From contig NZ_JAFA01000012.1 in NCBI RefSeq assembly GCF_000519185.1, positions 79,063 to 143,062 of the forward strand: a DNA stretch of 64,000 bases, read 5' to 3'. The notes under the pieces are model-generated. The model saw only the letters and a program-made list of their open reading frames with translations, was not told the DNA's origin and did no database searches. The stretch comes from Paraburkholderia nodosa DSM 21604 (lineage in GTDB: Bacteria; Pseudomonadota; Gammaproteobacteria; Burkholderiales; Burkholderiaceae). The translations under genes were made by a program, and so were the position numbers. Shown here one piece after another: positions 1 through 7,947 of the stretch; the first letter of the stretch is position 1, and each line of letters opens with the position of its first letter.

Positions 1-257
1 ATGCCGCAAAGCCCGCGCAATGGCGCGGCGCCCAGTATTATTCAGCATAGTTTTAAAATGCCTTTCGGCGCGAGCCGGGATTTAATTGCGCCTCCTAATG
101 TGCCGCGCCGGCTAAGGCGCGCAATGAATTACGCATTCTTTTTGGCCGGCATTTGCGCGCGTAATTAGTCAGCTTTTTTGAAAACTCCGGTTGGCTGTGC
201 GATCAAGCTGGGCGACAATCTCGCCCATTGCGTTCTTGCTGCGGCAGGGAGGTAGTC

Positions 258-836
258 ATGGCGATACTCGTGCTGGGCCTCGTGATTTTCATTGGTGTCC
301 ATTCGATCCGCATCGTGGCAGGGCCCTGGCGCGCCGCGCAGATCGAGCGCCTGGGTCCGCGTGCCTGGCGAGGCGCGTTCGCGTTGCTTTCCATTCTGGG
401 CTTCGTCCTGATCGTCTATGGCTACGGTCTATCACGCCGCTATCCCGTGCCGATCTGGCTGCCGCCGTTCTGGATGGCGCATGTCACGGCGCTCCTCACC
501 GCCATTGCCTTCATCCTGCTCGTCGCGGCCTATGTGCCGGGCAATCACTTCAAGCGCGCGGTCGGCCAGCCGTTCGTGAGCGGTGTCGCGCTTTGGGCGT
601 TCGCGCATCTGCTCGCGAACGGCACGCTCAACGCCATCATTCTCTTCGGCGTTTTCCTCGTCTGGACGTTGTTCGAACTGCGGGGCGAGAACCGGCGCGA
701 TCGCGAAGCCGGGGTGGTCTATCCGCCGGGACAAGTTTCGCGCGATGCGATCGTCGTCGTGGTCGGACTCGTGGTCTGGGCCGTGTTCGCCTTCTGGCTG
801 CATGGCGTGCTGATCGGTGTGCGGCCGCTCGGCTGA
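258..836 (+). CDS. NnrU family integral membrane protein
   Basis: A 192-residue hydrophobic protein with five to six predicted membrane helices and the NnrU-like features of an early G-x-H-S-I-R segment (residues about 13-18) and a central P-x-W-x-P-P-F-W-M-A-H stretch. NnrU-type proteins are inner-membrane proteins associated with nitrogen oxide metabolism in some denitrifiers, but their biochemical role is unknown, and there are no denitrification genes nearby. The ATG at 258 is preferred over an in-frame start at 228 because GGGAGGT at 247-253 sits at ideal spacing. It stands alone, convergent with pcaHG. Family call is good; function is open. Confidence 0.8.
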   Translation: MAILVLGLVIFIGVHSIRIVAGPWRAAQIERLGPRAWRGAFALLSILGFVLIVYGYGLSRRYPVPIWLPPFWMAHVTALLTAIAFILLVAAYVPGNHFKRAVGQPFVSGVALWAFAHLLANGTLNAIILFGVFLVWTLFELRGENRRDREAGVVYPPGQVSRDAIVVVVGLVVWAVFAFWLHGVLIGVRPLG

Positions 837-863
837 GCGTGCGGCGGGCCGCAGGCGCGCTGC

Positions 864-892
864 AAAAAAGAAGCCTGCGCATGGCAGGCTTC
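864..892 (-). terminator. Intrinsic terminator downstream of pcaHG
   Basis: A perfect 9-bp stem (870-878 with 884-892, 5-nt loop) is followed on the minus strand by six U residues (864-869). It lies about 115 nt beyond the pcaG stop codon and is oriented to end the pcaHG transcript. Confidence 0.75.
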
Positions 893-1004
893 ACAAGGTA
901 CAGCTCGGAGTTCCGCGATCAGATCGCAGCGGCACGATCATAGGGCCGGTTCATGAAAGCTACGTGAAAGTCCGCACGATCCGGCTCGCGTATCCGTCGA
1001 TGCA

Positions 1005-1592
1005 TTAAAGATCGAAGAACACCGTCTCCTGTTCGCCCTGCATGCGGATGTCGAACGTGTAGACGATGCTGCCGGCCTGCTCGCTGCGGCGCGCGACGAG
1101 CGTGTCGCGGCGCGCGGCGGGCACGGCTGAGAGCACCGGGTCCGCGGCGTTGGCGGCGGCTTCGTCTTCGAAGTAGATGCGCGTGAAGGTGTGCGTGAGC
1201 ATCCCGCGCATCATCACGATCACGTTCAGATGCGGCGCTTCGCCGGCGTTCTCGACGCCCGGCTTCACGGTATGCACGATGAAGCGGTGCTGCGCATCCG
1301 TGCCCGTGCCCACGCGTGCAAAACCGCGGAAGCCGTCTTTGGCGATTGCCTCGCGCGAAGCCGGATAACGGCCGTTTGCGTCGACCTGCGAAAACTCGAG
1401 CATCGCGTCGAACACGGCCTTGCCGTCGCCGTCGATCACGCGGCCGATCAGCGTGATGTGCTCGCCCGGCGTTTCCGGCCCGACCACATTGGCCGTGAAG
1501 AGGCTCTTGAAATCGAAGTCGTATTGCTGCGGGCACAGGCCGTAGGCGAAGTACGGGCCGACCGTTTGCGAAGGCGTTTCCTTGAGTGCCAT
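1005..1592 (-). CDS. pcaG: Protocatechuate 3,4-dioxygenase, alpha subunit
   Basis: 195 residues, the usual size of PcaG. The N-terminus has the family's S-Q-T-V-G-P-Y-F segment (residues 8-15), and the body follows the intradiol dioxygenase beta-sandwich pattern. Alpha subunits lack the iron ligands, consistent with the absence of the Y/Y/H/H set here. Together with PcaH it forms the enzyme that opens protocatechuate to 3-carboxy-cis,cis-muconate in the beta-ketoadipate pathway (cytoplasm). It starts 3 nt after the pcaH stop codon, with a GGAGC ribosome site inside the pcaH 3' end, so it is translationally linked to pcaH. Confidence 0.96.
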   Translation of the reverse strand: MALKETPSQTVGPYFAYGLCPQQYDFDFKSLFTANVVGPETPGEHITLIGRVIDGDGKAVFDAMLEFSQVDANGRYPASREAIAKDGFRGFARVGTGTDAQHRFIVHTVKPGVENAGEAPHLNVIVMMRGMLTHTFTRIYFEDEAAANAADPVLSAVPAARRDTLVARRSEQAGSIVYTFDIRMQGEQETVFFDL

Positions 1593-1595
1593 GGT

Positions 1596-2300
1596 TCAAC
1601 GCTCCGTGGGGGTTTGGTTGGGGCCGCGCAGCACGATGTCGAATTCGTAGCCGAGCGCGTAGCCTTCTTCGGTGGTGTCGAGCGAGAAGCGCGAAATCAT
1701 GCGCTCGCGTGCGTCTTCGGGCGTGCCCTGGTAGATCGGGTCGAACGCGAGCAGCGGGTCGCCGGGGAAATACATCTGCGTGACGAGACGCGAGCCGAAA
1801 TAATCGCCGAACAGCGAGAAGTGGATGTGATTCGGACGCCAGGCGTTCGGGTGATTGCCCCAGGGATAGGCGCCCGGCTTGATCGTGAGGAAGCGATAGC
1901 GGCCGTCGTTATCGGTGATCGCGCGGCCGGCGCCGAGGAAGTTGGGATCGAGCGGCGCGTCGTGCTGGTCCTGCTTGTGGACATAGCGGCCGGCGGCGTT
2001 GGCCTGCCAGATTTCGACGAGCGTGTTGCGCACCGGCTTGCCGCCTTCGTCGAGCACGCGGCCCGTGACGATGATGCGCTCGCCGAGCGGCGCGCCGTTC
2101 CTGGCCGCGTTGCGCGTGAGGTCGTGATCGAGCGCGCCGAGGTCGTCGGTGCCGTACACGGGCGCGTGCTGGTTGCGCAGCTTTTCCTTCAGCGGGATGA
2201 GCGGGAGCGTGGGGCCGCGTTTGACCGACGAACGGTACGGCGGATAAACGTACGCGGGGTGCGAGTCGAAGTCGCGCGGCGACAGGATGGACTCGGCCAT
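1596..2300 (-). CDS. pcaH: Protocatechuate 3,4-dioxygenase, beta subunit
   Basis: 234 residues. The four ligands of the non-haem Fe(III) are visible at Tyr106 (N-A-A-G-R-Y), Tyr145 (K-P-G-A-Y-P-W) and His158/His160 (R-P-N-H-I-H-F), offset by two from the well-known Pseudomonas putida numbering. The enzyme cleaves protocatechuate between the two hydroxyls. It is first gene of a pcaHG operon, preceded by a strong AGGAG site. The remaining pca genes are not in the window, so the ring-cleavage step is encoded apart from the rest of the pathway. Expected to be activated by PcaQ, encoded divergently. Confidence 0.97.
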   Translation of the reverse strand: MAESILSPRDFDSHPAYVYPPYRSSVKRGPTLPLIPLKEKLRNQHAPVYGTDDLGALDHDLTRNAARNGAPLGERIIVTGRVLDEGGKPVRNTLVEIWQANAAGRYVHKQDQHDAPLDPNFLGAGRAITDNDGRYRFLTIKPGAYPWGNHPNAWRPNHIHFSLFGDYFGSRLVTQMYFPGDPLLAFDPIYQGTPEDARERMISRFSLDTTEEGYALGYEFDIVLRGPNQTPTER

Positions 2301-2375
2301 GGGGTGTCTCCTGAGTGGATTATTGGGGGAATGGCCTGGCGCCGGCAGCGTTTGGCGGTGCGAGCCGATGCAGCC

Positions 2376-2441
2376 ACTTTATCCAAAGCGAAAAGTTATG
2401 CAAAATGATGTTTTTTCGCACCTCGTATAACGAATCGTTAT
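2376..2441. promoter_or_regulatory. Divergent pcaH/pcaQ control region with PcaQ-type palindrome
   Basis: ATAACGAATCGTTAT (2427-2441) is a 7-1-7 inverted repeat of LysR T-N11-A type, similar to known PcaQ boxes (ATAAC...GTTA). GTTATGCAAAA occurs at 2437-2447 and again at 2395-2405, a direct repeat offset by 42 bp (four helical turns). A minus-strand -10-like GATAAA lies at 2383-2378; a start near 2371 would put the palindrome centre at about -63 and the second copy next to the -35, the normal recognition/activation layout for LysR regulators. Promoter assignment is inference. Confidence 0.6.
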
Positions 2442-3456
2442 GCAAAACCGGCTCGCGGACGGACGCGTCAAATTCCGCCATCTCCAGTGTTTCCTTGCCG
2501 TGGCGCAGATGGGCAGCGTGCAGCAGGCCGCCCAGAGTCTTTCGGTCACCCAGCCTGCCGTGTCGAAGACGATTGCCGAGCTGGAGCTGGTGCTGGGCGT
2601 GAAGCTGTTCGAGCGCGGGCGGCACGGCGCGGTGCCCACGCGCGAGGGGCAGCTTTTCATGCCGCACGCGAGCGCCTGCGTGAGCGCGCTGCGCCAGGGC
2701 GTGGCCTTGCTAGCGCGGGACGAAGGCGCGGTGACCGCGACGCTCGATATCGGCGTGCTGCCTACTGTGGCGACGGCGTTGCTGCCCGGCGCGTTGCGTC
2801 ACTTCGGCGAGGCATGGCCGCGCGTGAGCGTGCGGCTGATGACGGGGGCCAACACTGAGCTGCTCGATCGGCTGAAGACAGGGGCGATCAGCTTTGCGGT
2901 GGGCCGTCTGGCCGACCCCGAGCGCATGGTGGGCCTGAGCTTCGAGCAGTTGTACAACGAGCCGCTCGCCGTGGTGGTCCGCGCGGGGCATCCGCTCGCG
3001 CAGGGGGCGGGGTTGCCTGCGCAACTCGCATCGTTTCCGCTTGTGCTGCCGCCGTTCGGCACGTTGATCCGCCAGGCGGCGGACAGTCTGCTCGCCGCCT
3101 GGGGCGCGGCGCCGCTGTCGGCGTTCGTCGAGTTGCTTTCGGTTTCGGTGGGGCGCGCGCTGGCGCTCCAGAACGACGCGGTGTGGTTCGTGCCCGCCGG
3201 TGCCGTCGAGTACGATCTTCGGCGCGGGACGCTGGTGCGGTTGCCGTTGCCTTCCGCGGGCGGCGAAGAGCCGGTGGGGGTGATTCAGCGTACCGATACC
3301 CAGCCGACGCCTGCCGGTCGCGCGTTGATCGAGGCCGTGCGGCGTGCGGCGCGCGAGCGCGATGTGCGGCCGGATGGCTCCGCCGCGCCCCGGACGCGGC
3401 GTGCGCGTGCCGCAAACCCTTCCGCTGGCAAGCGTTCGCCCGGCGCCAAGGGTTGA
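2440..3456 (+). CDS. pcaQ: LysR-type activator of the protocatechuate operon (PcaQ)
   Basis: 338 residues with an N-terminal winged HTH (about residues 10-70, with S-V-Q-Q-A-A-Q-S-L-S-V-T-Q-P-A-V-S as the recognition region) followed by a LysR substrate-binding domain. The N-terminal L-A-D-G-R-V-K-F-R-H-L-Q-C-F sequence and position divergent from pcaHG fit PcaQ, which activates pca genes in response to beta-carboxy-muconate-type pathway intermediates. The C-terminal 30 residues are an Arg/Ala/Pro-rich extension. The ATG at 2440 overlaps the right half of the putative PcaQ palindrome and has no clear Shine-Dalgarno sequence, suggesting tight autoregulation or a leaderless message; the next ATG (2509) would destroy the HTH. 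Confidence 0.85.
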   Translation: MQNRLADGRVKFRHLQCFLAVAQMGSVQQAAQSLSVTQPAVSKTIAELELVLGVKLFERGRHGAVPTREGQLFMPHASACVSALRQGVALLARDEGAVTATLDIGVLPTVATALLPGALRHFGEAWPRVSVRLMTGANTELLDRLKTGAISFAVGRLADPERMVGLSFEQLYNEPLAVVVRAGHPLAQGAGLPAQLASFPLVLPPFGTLIRQAADSLLAAWGAAPLSAFVELLSVSVGRALALQNDAVWFVPAGAVEYDLRRGTLVRLPLPSAGGEEPVGVIQRTDTQPTPAGRALIEAVRRAARERDVRPDGSAAPRTRRARAANPSAGKRSPGAKG

Positions 3457-3496
3457 GGCTTCACGGATCCCGCAGACCCAACGCCGCGCGCTAGCT

Positions 3497-4159
3497 TCAG
3501 CCGGCCGTGAGCTTCGCCTTGGCGCGCGACTTCGACGTTGCCGCCGCTTCCGGCGCGACGCCGGGCAGGCGCGCGCTCGTGGCCATCCACAGCACTTCGG
3601 CGTCTTCTTCGCTCGTCGAAATGGCTGCGTGGCCGGTGCGGCTGTCGAAGTAGAGGCTGTCGCCGGTTTCCAGACAGGTGGGCGCGTAAAGCTCCGAATA
3701 CAGGCACACGCTGCCGCTGATCACGTAGAGAAACTCTTCGCCTTCGTGGCGGCCCCAGTCGTCGAACGCGTCGAGCGAATGCGCGGTGATGCGAATGCGA
3801 AACGGCAGCATGGCCTTGTGCGCGAGATCGGTGGCGAGCAACTCCATTTGATAGCCGCGATAGGCGTGGCGCTGACCCGCGCCGTTGCGCGTGAGCGCGC
3901 GGCGGCCGCCGGCATTGAGCCGGGGCGGGGTGCCGAACAGCTCGGCCAGGTCGATTCTGAGCCCGCCGACGATCTTTTGGAGCACGTCGAAGGTTGGCGA
4001 CATGAGGCCGTTTTCAACCTTCGACAGGGTCGAGCGGGAGACGCCGCACAGGCGGCTGGCCGTATCGAGCGTCAGGTCCTGGGCGACGCGCGCGGCGCGC
4101 ACGCGGCGGCCGAGTTCGGTGGTCGCCGTGCTGGCGGATGGGGTGAGCGTGGAGTCCAT
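3497..4159 (-). CDS. XRE-family regulator with C-terminal cupin sensor
   Basis: 220 residues: an XRE-type HTH at about 17-72 (L-G-R-R-V-R-A-A-R start, recognition segment C-G-V-S-R-S-T-L-S-K-V-E-N-G) and a cupin_2 barrel at about 125-195 (H-E-G-E-E-F-L-Y-V-I-S-G-S-V and the G-D-S-L-Y-F-D-S turn). This architecture is common in regulators of amino acid, polyamine or aldehyde metabolism, where the cupin senses a small ligand. A basic Ala/Lys/Arg tail ends the protein. Convergent with pcaQ; the divergent upstream gap is unusually AT-rich and holds repeats that may be its operator. Target genes unknown. Confidence 0.85.
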   Translation of the reverse strand: MDSTLTPSASTATTELGRRVRAARVAQDLTLDTASRLCGVSRSTLSKVENGLMSPTFDVLQKIVGGLRIDLAELFGTPPRLNAGGRRALTRNGAGQRHAYRGYQMELLATDLAHKAMLPFRIRITAHSLDAFDDWGRHEGEEFLYVISGSVCLYSELYAPTCLETGDSLYFDSRTGHAAISTSEEDAEVLWMATSARLPGVAPEAAATSKSRAKAKLTAG

Positions 4160-4514
4160 GGGCTACGTTCGAATGCTGACGCAAAGCCCTGGTTGGGCCC
4201 CGCGATGTCTTACCGATCATATCAAACGGTTGCCCGCGCGAAACTCTGACCTCGCCTGGCCGGCCCGGGCCGCGACGTCCGCTCGGCGGCATGGGACAGG
4301 CCATCTTGCATTGACGCCCTGTTTAATTGCGAATTAAAACGATTCGATTTAATGATTTTTAAAGATTGATCGGCTGTTGGTTTAACAAATTTTAAAGATT
4401 TCTTGGGTTTGATATTAGAGTGACGCTTCAATATGCGTCCATGCGTCGCGGCTCACACGGATTTTGATATTTATCATTGTAATCAGATGATGTGGATCAA
4501 GTGGAGAGCGCAAA
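4160..4514. other. AT-rich gap with inverted and direct repeats
   Basis: No gene seen. From about 4315 to 4500 the composition drops sharply to AT-rich. It holds a perfect 7-3-7 inverted repeat TTTAATT-GCG-AATTAAA (4322-4338) and a direct repeat TTTTAAAGATT at 4357-4367 and 4390-4400 (33 bp apart). A weak sigma-70-like pair, TTGATA (4464-4469) and GATGAT (4486-4491), precedes the small gene at 4515. Confidence 0.5.
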
Positions 4515-4718
4515 ATGCATGACGAACGACTCGAATTATTGCTGGCAATCTCGCGAAGAACGCTCGGGATCGAGAGCTTCGAACTGACCGGGAAGCCGAC
4601 CGCCGACGCGCACCTCGTGAGCGCGGAGGATATTGGCCGCGCGCTGGAGTCGGCGTATGACGCCGGGTTGATCGTCGGCTACCGCATGGGCCGCGCCGAG
4701 TGCGAGCAGAACGCCTGA
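4515..4718 (+). CDS. Small conserved-looking protein of unknown function
   Basis: 67 residues, acidic N-terminus, predicted mostly helical (residues 4-16 and 38-60); no recognisable domain or membrane segment. Support as a real gene: GGAGAG ribosome site upstream, GC-rich third positions, an immediately following strong terminator at 4743, and an isolated monocistronic setting. Function not recognised. Confidence 0.65.
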   Translation: MHDERLELLLAISRRTLGIESFELTGKPTADAHLVSAEDIGRALESAYDAGLIVGYRMGRAECEQNA

Positions 4719-4742
4719 ATACCGCATGACGCGATTTAAAAG

Positions 4743-4770
4743 CGGCGTCCTTTAAAGGGGCGCCGTTTTT
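4743..4770 (+). terminator. Intrinsic terminator of the 67-residue gene
   Basis: Stem CGGCGTCC/GGGCGCCG (4743-4750 with 4758-4765, one G-U pair) with a 7-nt loop, followed by TTTTTATTTT. It lies 25 nt after the stop codon at 4718. Confidence 0.85.
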
Positions 4771-4923
4771 ATTTTGGCTTTTATTAACACGATAATAAAC
4801 GTTACCCTGATTAATGGGCGATACGGCGCCCGATCCAGCCCAGACGATTGTTAATCGACGCTTCATCAGCTGCATGACGCCCGGTGCGCCTGCACCGGCG
4901 CCCGTACCAGAAAACCTGATCAG

Positions 4924-5430
4924 TCAGACGAGCCGACGCAACGGCGCGAGCGACCAGTCGTGCGGCACGCCATGCACGGCGAAAAACCACGCGGCCACCC
5001 ATGACGCGGCGACGACGATCAGGTCGCAGCGTCCGCTGCGCCACCAGTTCAGCGAGTGCCGTTGAAAGATCCACGGCACACCCAGTGGATTGGGCCAGTC
5101 GGCGAACAGGTGGATCACGCCTCCGCAAGCGAAGCCGAACGCGGGCGCCGCGAGCGGCAGGTGCCCGAGTTTGTGATACGACCACACGAGCAACGCGATC
5201 CAGCCGATGCCCCAGTGCGTGAACGTGCGATGCGTGATCCAGAGGCGCCGCTTCTTGCGCCACCATGCGACCTCCAGCCAGTCGGGCGCCGATCCGCCCG
5301 CGACACCCGCCGCGAACGCGAGCGCGGCGTAGAGATGCCAGGCGCTATCGGCGCCCTGATGCGTGACGATTGCGGCGGCGATGACGCCGGCGGCCCAACC
5401 CGTGGCGTGATGTGCAGTGCCTGATGCCAT
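4924..5430 (-). CDS. DUF457/YdjM-type membrane-bound putative metal-dependent hydrolase
   Basis: 168 residues with four or five membrane segments. It shows the family signature of conserved histidine/aspartate residues between helices: T-A-H-H-A near residue 6, S-A-P-D-W-L near 48, and T-H-R-T-F-T-H-W-G near 66-74, plus H-L-F-A-D-W about 108-113. Members (for example E. coli YdjM, a LexA-regulated gene) are inner-membrane proteins with a proposed but unproven metal-dependent hydrolase activity. No operon partner. Start chosen at the methionine before the conserved H-H motif; its ribosome site is weak. Confidence 0.8.
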   Translation of the reverse strand: MASGTAHHATGWAAGVIAAAIVTHQGADSAWHLYAALAFAAGVAGGSAPDWLEVAWWRKKRRLWITHRTFTHWGIGWIALLVWSYHKLGHLPLAAPAFGFACGGVIHLFADWPNPLGVPWIFQRHSLNWWRSGRCDLIVVAASWVAAWFFAVHGVPHDWSLAPLRRLV

Positions 5431-5561
5431 GAAGCGGTGTGTTGCGAAGTCGAAGGGGGCGCAATCTTCGCAGATGTGTCGCCGTTATGACAGGGGTGAC
5501 AGGCCGGCGACATGCGGTACGTCGTGTGGCGCGCGCGGTGCCCGCGCCAGTCGTTCGCGCG

Positions 5562-5918
5562 TCAGGTCGTGCAGCGCGCCACGTCGAAGCGCAGTTCTTC
5601 TTCAGGCGGATCGTTCGATGCCGAAGCGCCGTGCGTGACGCGAATGACCGAGCCGTGGCCGTTCGGTGTGAGCGTGACGAAGTACGACGCGTCCGAGCTC
5701 GAGCCCACGCTCAGCTCGGTCGTATTGCCGTCACGCGATGTGTGCACGCGCGGCAGGCGGTCTTCGAGGCAACTCGCGACCGACGACGCCGACCGCGCCG
5801 ACGAAGCGTAGATCATCGGTTCGCCGTTCGAAGCGGTGCCGGACGGCGGTGTCGATCCACAAGCGGCGATGAGTGCGAGGGGAGTCGCGGCGAGGAGTCG
5901 TTGCGTGAGCGTTTTCAT
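5562..5918 (-). CDS. Putative lipoprotein of unknown function
   Basis: 118 residues from the ATG at 5918 (an upstream in-frame ATG at 6011 would bury the signal peptide). The N-terminus M-K-T-L-T-Q-R followed by a hydrophobic stretch and the lipobox L-I-A-A-C gives a lipidated Cys at about residue 19. The mature part contains a short beta-rich domain with two further cysteines (S-C-L-E-D and A-R-C-T-T) that could pair. No family recognised; probably envelope-located. It sits between the DUF457 gene and the porin, all on the minus strand but separated by a terminator from the porin. Confidence 0.65.
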   Translation of the reverse strand: MKTLTQRLLAATPLALIAACGSTPPSGTASNGEPMIYASSARSASSVASCLEDRLPRVHTSRDGNTTELSVGSSSDASYFVTLTPNGHGSVIRVTHGASASNDPPEEELRFDVARCTT

Positions 5919-6022
5919 AGGCGGCGTGACAGTATCGAAGCAGCGGATTATGCCAATGAGTATACGCACCCTGATCTGGATCGAGGCCCACGCAGACGTA
6001 AAAAGATGCAACAGCTAACAAG

Positions 6023-6058
6023 AAAAAACGCACATGCGCTTGTGGCGCATGTGCGTTT
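6023..6058 (-). terminator. Intrinsic terminator of the porin gene
   Basis: A perfect 14-bp stem (6026-6039 with 6045-6058) with a 5-nt loop is followed on the minus strand by a U-tract (6023-6028), about 55 nt after the porin stop codon. It separates the porin from the downstream lipoprotein gene. Confidence 0.9.
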
Positions 6059-6112
6059 CGCAAAGGCAAGGCAGCGTGGCGGGTCGCGCCGGGTTTGCCC
6101 AACCCCGAGCGA

Positions 6113-7276
6113 TCAGAAGCGGTGACGCAGACCGACTGTCGCGGCCACCTGATTGTTGGTTGAAGAAGGCGAGAGCGTATTGATCGCAGCGACGTTCGCG
6201 ATGCCCGAGCCGTCGGCGTTATAGCCGAGCGAGCCCGAAGCGTGCTGGTAGACGCCGGCGAGATAGACGTCCGTGCGCTTGCTCAGCGAGTAGTCGGTGC
6301 CGACCACCACGGTGTGCCACTTCGGGCTGTTGTTGCTGCCGTTGCCCGTGACCGTGCCGTCGGTGAACGTGTAGGAGCCGACGAACGCGAGGGCGGGCGT
6401 CAGATGGTAAGCGCCGTTGATCTCATAGTTGTCGACGTGCAGGTTCAGGCCCGAGAGGCCCGGCAGCGGCGCGCTGCCGCCACTCGAGAGACCCTGCATG
6501 CCGTCGATCTGCGAGTGCGTCCATACGAAGCCAACCTGTGCCGGGCCGAAGGTGTAGTTCACGCCCGCGCCGAACGAGCGCTGCAGCCGTGCCGAGATGT
6601 TCTGGTCGGCCGAAGCCGCGCTGTTCGCGGCGCCAAGGCTGCCGGAGTTGTTCTGTTGCGAGTAGGCGGCTGCGAAGTTCAGCGGGCCGTTGCCGTACGA
6701 TGCGCCCACGCTCCACGCGCGGCCATTGGCGAAGCCACTCGCGTCGTTGCTGAAACCGTACAGGCCGCCGAACTGGAAGCCTGCGTAGTTCGCGCTGGCG
6801 TACTTGACCGAGTTCTTGATCGAATAGCTTTGCGCGAGGTTGTCGTTGTCGAACGGGTGGCCCGCGAGATTGTTGCCGAAGCCCGCGCCGGCTTCCGAGA
6901 GCGGCGAGAGGTAATCGACCATCGAGTCATACTGCCGGCCGAGCGTGAGCGTGCCGAACCGATCGCTCTGCAAGCCGACCCAGGCCTGGCGGTTGAAGCC
7001 GCTGTCGCCGTTCTTGTAGCCGCCGTTGTTGAGATTAAAGCCGCTCTCGAGGGTGAAGATCGCCTTCAGGCCGCTGCCCAGGTCTTCGGCGCCGCGAAAG
7101 CCGAAGTAGTTGTTCGAGAGAGCGCCGCTACCCTGAGCCCACAGGCTGTGGCCGCCGACGTTGTTCGCGTAGACGATGCCGGCGTCGAGCGAGCCGTAAA
7201 GAGTGACGCTGCTTTGCGCATGGGCGCTTATGGCAAATGCACTGAGGACGCCAGCAGCAATGAGTGCTTTTTTCAT
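6113..7276 (-). CDS. OmpC-type outer-membrane porin
   Basis: 387 residues, the usual size for the Gram-negative Porin_4 family of Burkholderiaceae (trimeric 16-stranded general diffusion channel). A signal peptide M-K-K-A-L-I-A-A-G... ends A-H-A before Q-S-S-V-T-L-Y-G-S-L-D-A-G. The constriction-loop region and the G-F-R-G-x-E-D-L-G-x-G-L-K-A family motif (about 60-72) are present, and the chain ends in V-G-L-R-H-R-F with the terminal Phe needed for Bam recognition. GGAGA precedes the ATG. Monocistronic, with a strong terminator. Such genomes carry many paralogues, so the substrate is not predictable. Confidence 0.93.
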   Translation of the reverse strand: MKKALIAAGVLSAFAISAHAQSSVTLYGSLDAGIVYANNVGGHSLWAQGSGALSNNYFGFRGAEDLGSGLKAIFTLESGFNLNNGGYKNGDSGFNRQAWVGLQSDRFGTLTLGRQYDSMVDYLSPLSEAGAGFGNNLAGHPFDNDNLAQSYSIKNSVKYASANYAGFQFGGLYGFSNDASGFANGRAWSVGASYGNGPLNFAAAYSQQNNSGSLGAANSAASADQNISARLQRSFGAGVNYTFGPAQVGFVWTHSQIDGMQGLSSGGSAPLPGLSGLNLHVDNYEINGAYHLTPALAFVGSYTFTDGTVTGNGSNNSPKWHTVVVGTDYSLSKRTDVYLAGVYQHASGSLGYNADGSGIANVAAINTLSPSSTNNQVAATVGLRHRF

Positions 7277-7626
7277 GTTTTCTCCGGTCAGAACTTGGGG
7301 AATCTCGGGTCGAATATTCTGAAAATCGATTTCGTGCCCGGCTGATTCGCAACGAAGTGTAGGCCCGCGATTCGGCGTATTTACGCAAATCGACGCAACA
7401 ATGCATCCATCTCATTTCTCGATCAGCATTAATCGCCGTAAGTGATTGCCTATAAAGAGATTTTCTATTGGATTATCTGGTGCGACAAAATGGTCCATAT
7501 GGATAATCCGTTGCGCACCCGCGACGATGCGGCAAACCCGCGCAGAGGCTGGCCTAGCGCGAATTCAACGCTTTTTCAAGCGCGATTCCTGGCGTTTGGT
7601 GAAAGGTACTGTTCCAGATCATGGAC

Positions 7627-7655
7627 TGAACACACGCATAGCGCGGCGGTACAAT
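7627..7655 (+). promoter_or_regulatory. Sigma-70-like promoter of candidate short RNA
   Basis: TGAACA (7627-7632, four of six to TTGACA) and TACAAT (7650-7655, five of six to TATAAT) are separated by exactly 17 bp; the predicted start is the A at 7662. Confidence 0.45.
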
Positions 7656-7661
7656 TTCTCC

Positions 7662-7726
7662 AGCCCTCGACCAAGGGTGGTCTTTTTTCATCTGTTTTTA
7701 CGCGGCTCTCGGGCCGCGTTTTTTTT
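7662..7726 (+). ncRNA. Candidate short non-coding RNA (about 65 nt)
   Basis: Between a plausible promoter and a strong terminator there is no open frame with a ribosome site. The predicted RNA has two hairpins: GACCA/TGGTC with an AGGG loop (7669-7682) followed by six U, and ACGCGGC/GCCGCGT (7700-7719) followed by eight U. Hairpin, U-rich linker, then terminator with a long U-tail is the shape of many Hfq-binding RNAs. No known family recognised; the call rests on sequence signals only. Confidence 0.4.
7700..7726 (+). terminator. Intrinsic terminator
   Basis: Stem ACGCGGC (7700-7706) with GCCGCGT (7713-7719), 6-nt loop, and eight T from 7719. There is no plus-strand protein gene upstream, so it must end a non-coding transcript. 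Confidence 0.85.
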
Positions 7727-7947
7727 GCCTGCGGAAAATCATTTTAAATTAATGCGCGAGGCGGAATGGTGCATTGCGGAAAATGCAATGATTAAAGCCG
7801 CTGTCAGATATTCCGGTTTGGTGGCGGGATAATCCGAATCAGCCGGATAGCAAGACGTCGCGCCCGACGCGCGACGCGATCCGGGTAGAATCTTGCCCTT
7901 GCCCCGCGACGGGCAAGTCCCGCGCAGAACCCGATGAAAACCCCGCC

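Larger units (their letters stand above)
7277..7947. other. 671-nt gap: porin promoter side, candidate short RNA, leader hairpin
   Basis: No protein gene supported. It contains the upstream region of the porin (left), a promoter-terminator unit interpreted as a short RNA (7627-7726), and near the right end a hairpin CTTGCCC/GGGCAAG (7898-7904 with 7911-7917) in the leader of the gene at 7948. The 7440-7560 part is moderately AT-rich with no clear signal. Confidence 0.5.

Noticed and set aside
1..167. Open plus-strand frame from the first base
   Set aside because: About 55 codons, no ribosome site visible, AT-rich mixed codon use, and no recognisable sequence; may simply be intergenic DNA.
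191..943. Alternative frame overlapping the NnrU-like gene
   Set aside because: Arg/Ala-rich translation without motifs; the other frame encodes a clear membrane protein with a good ribosome site.
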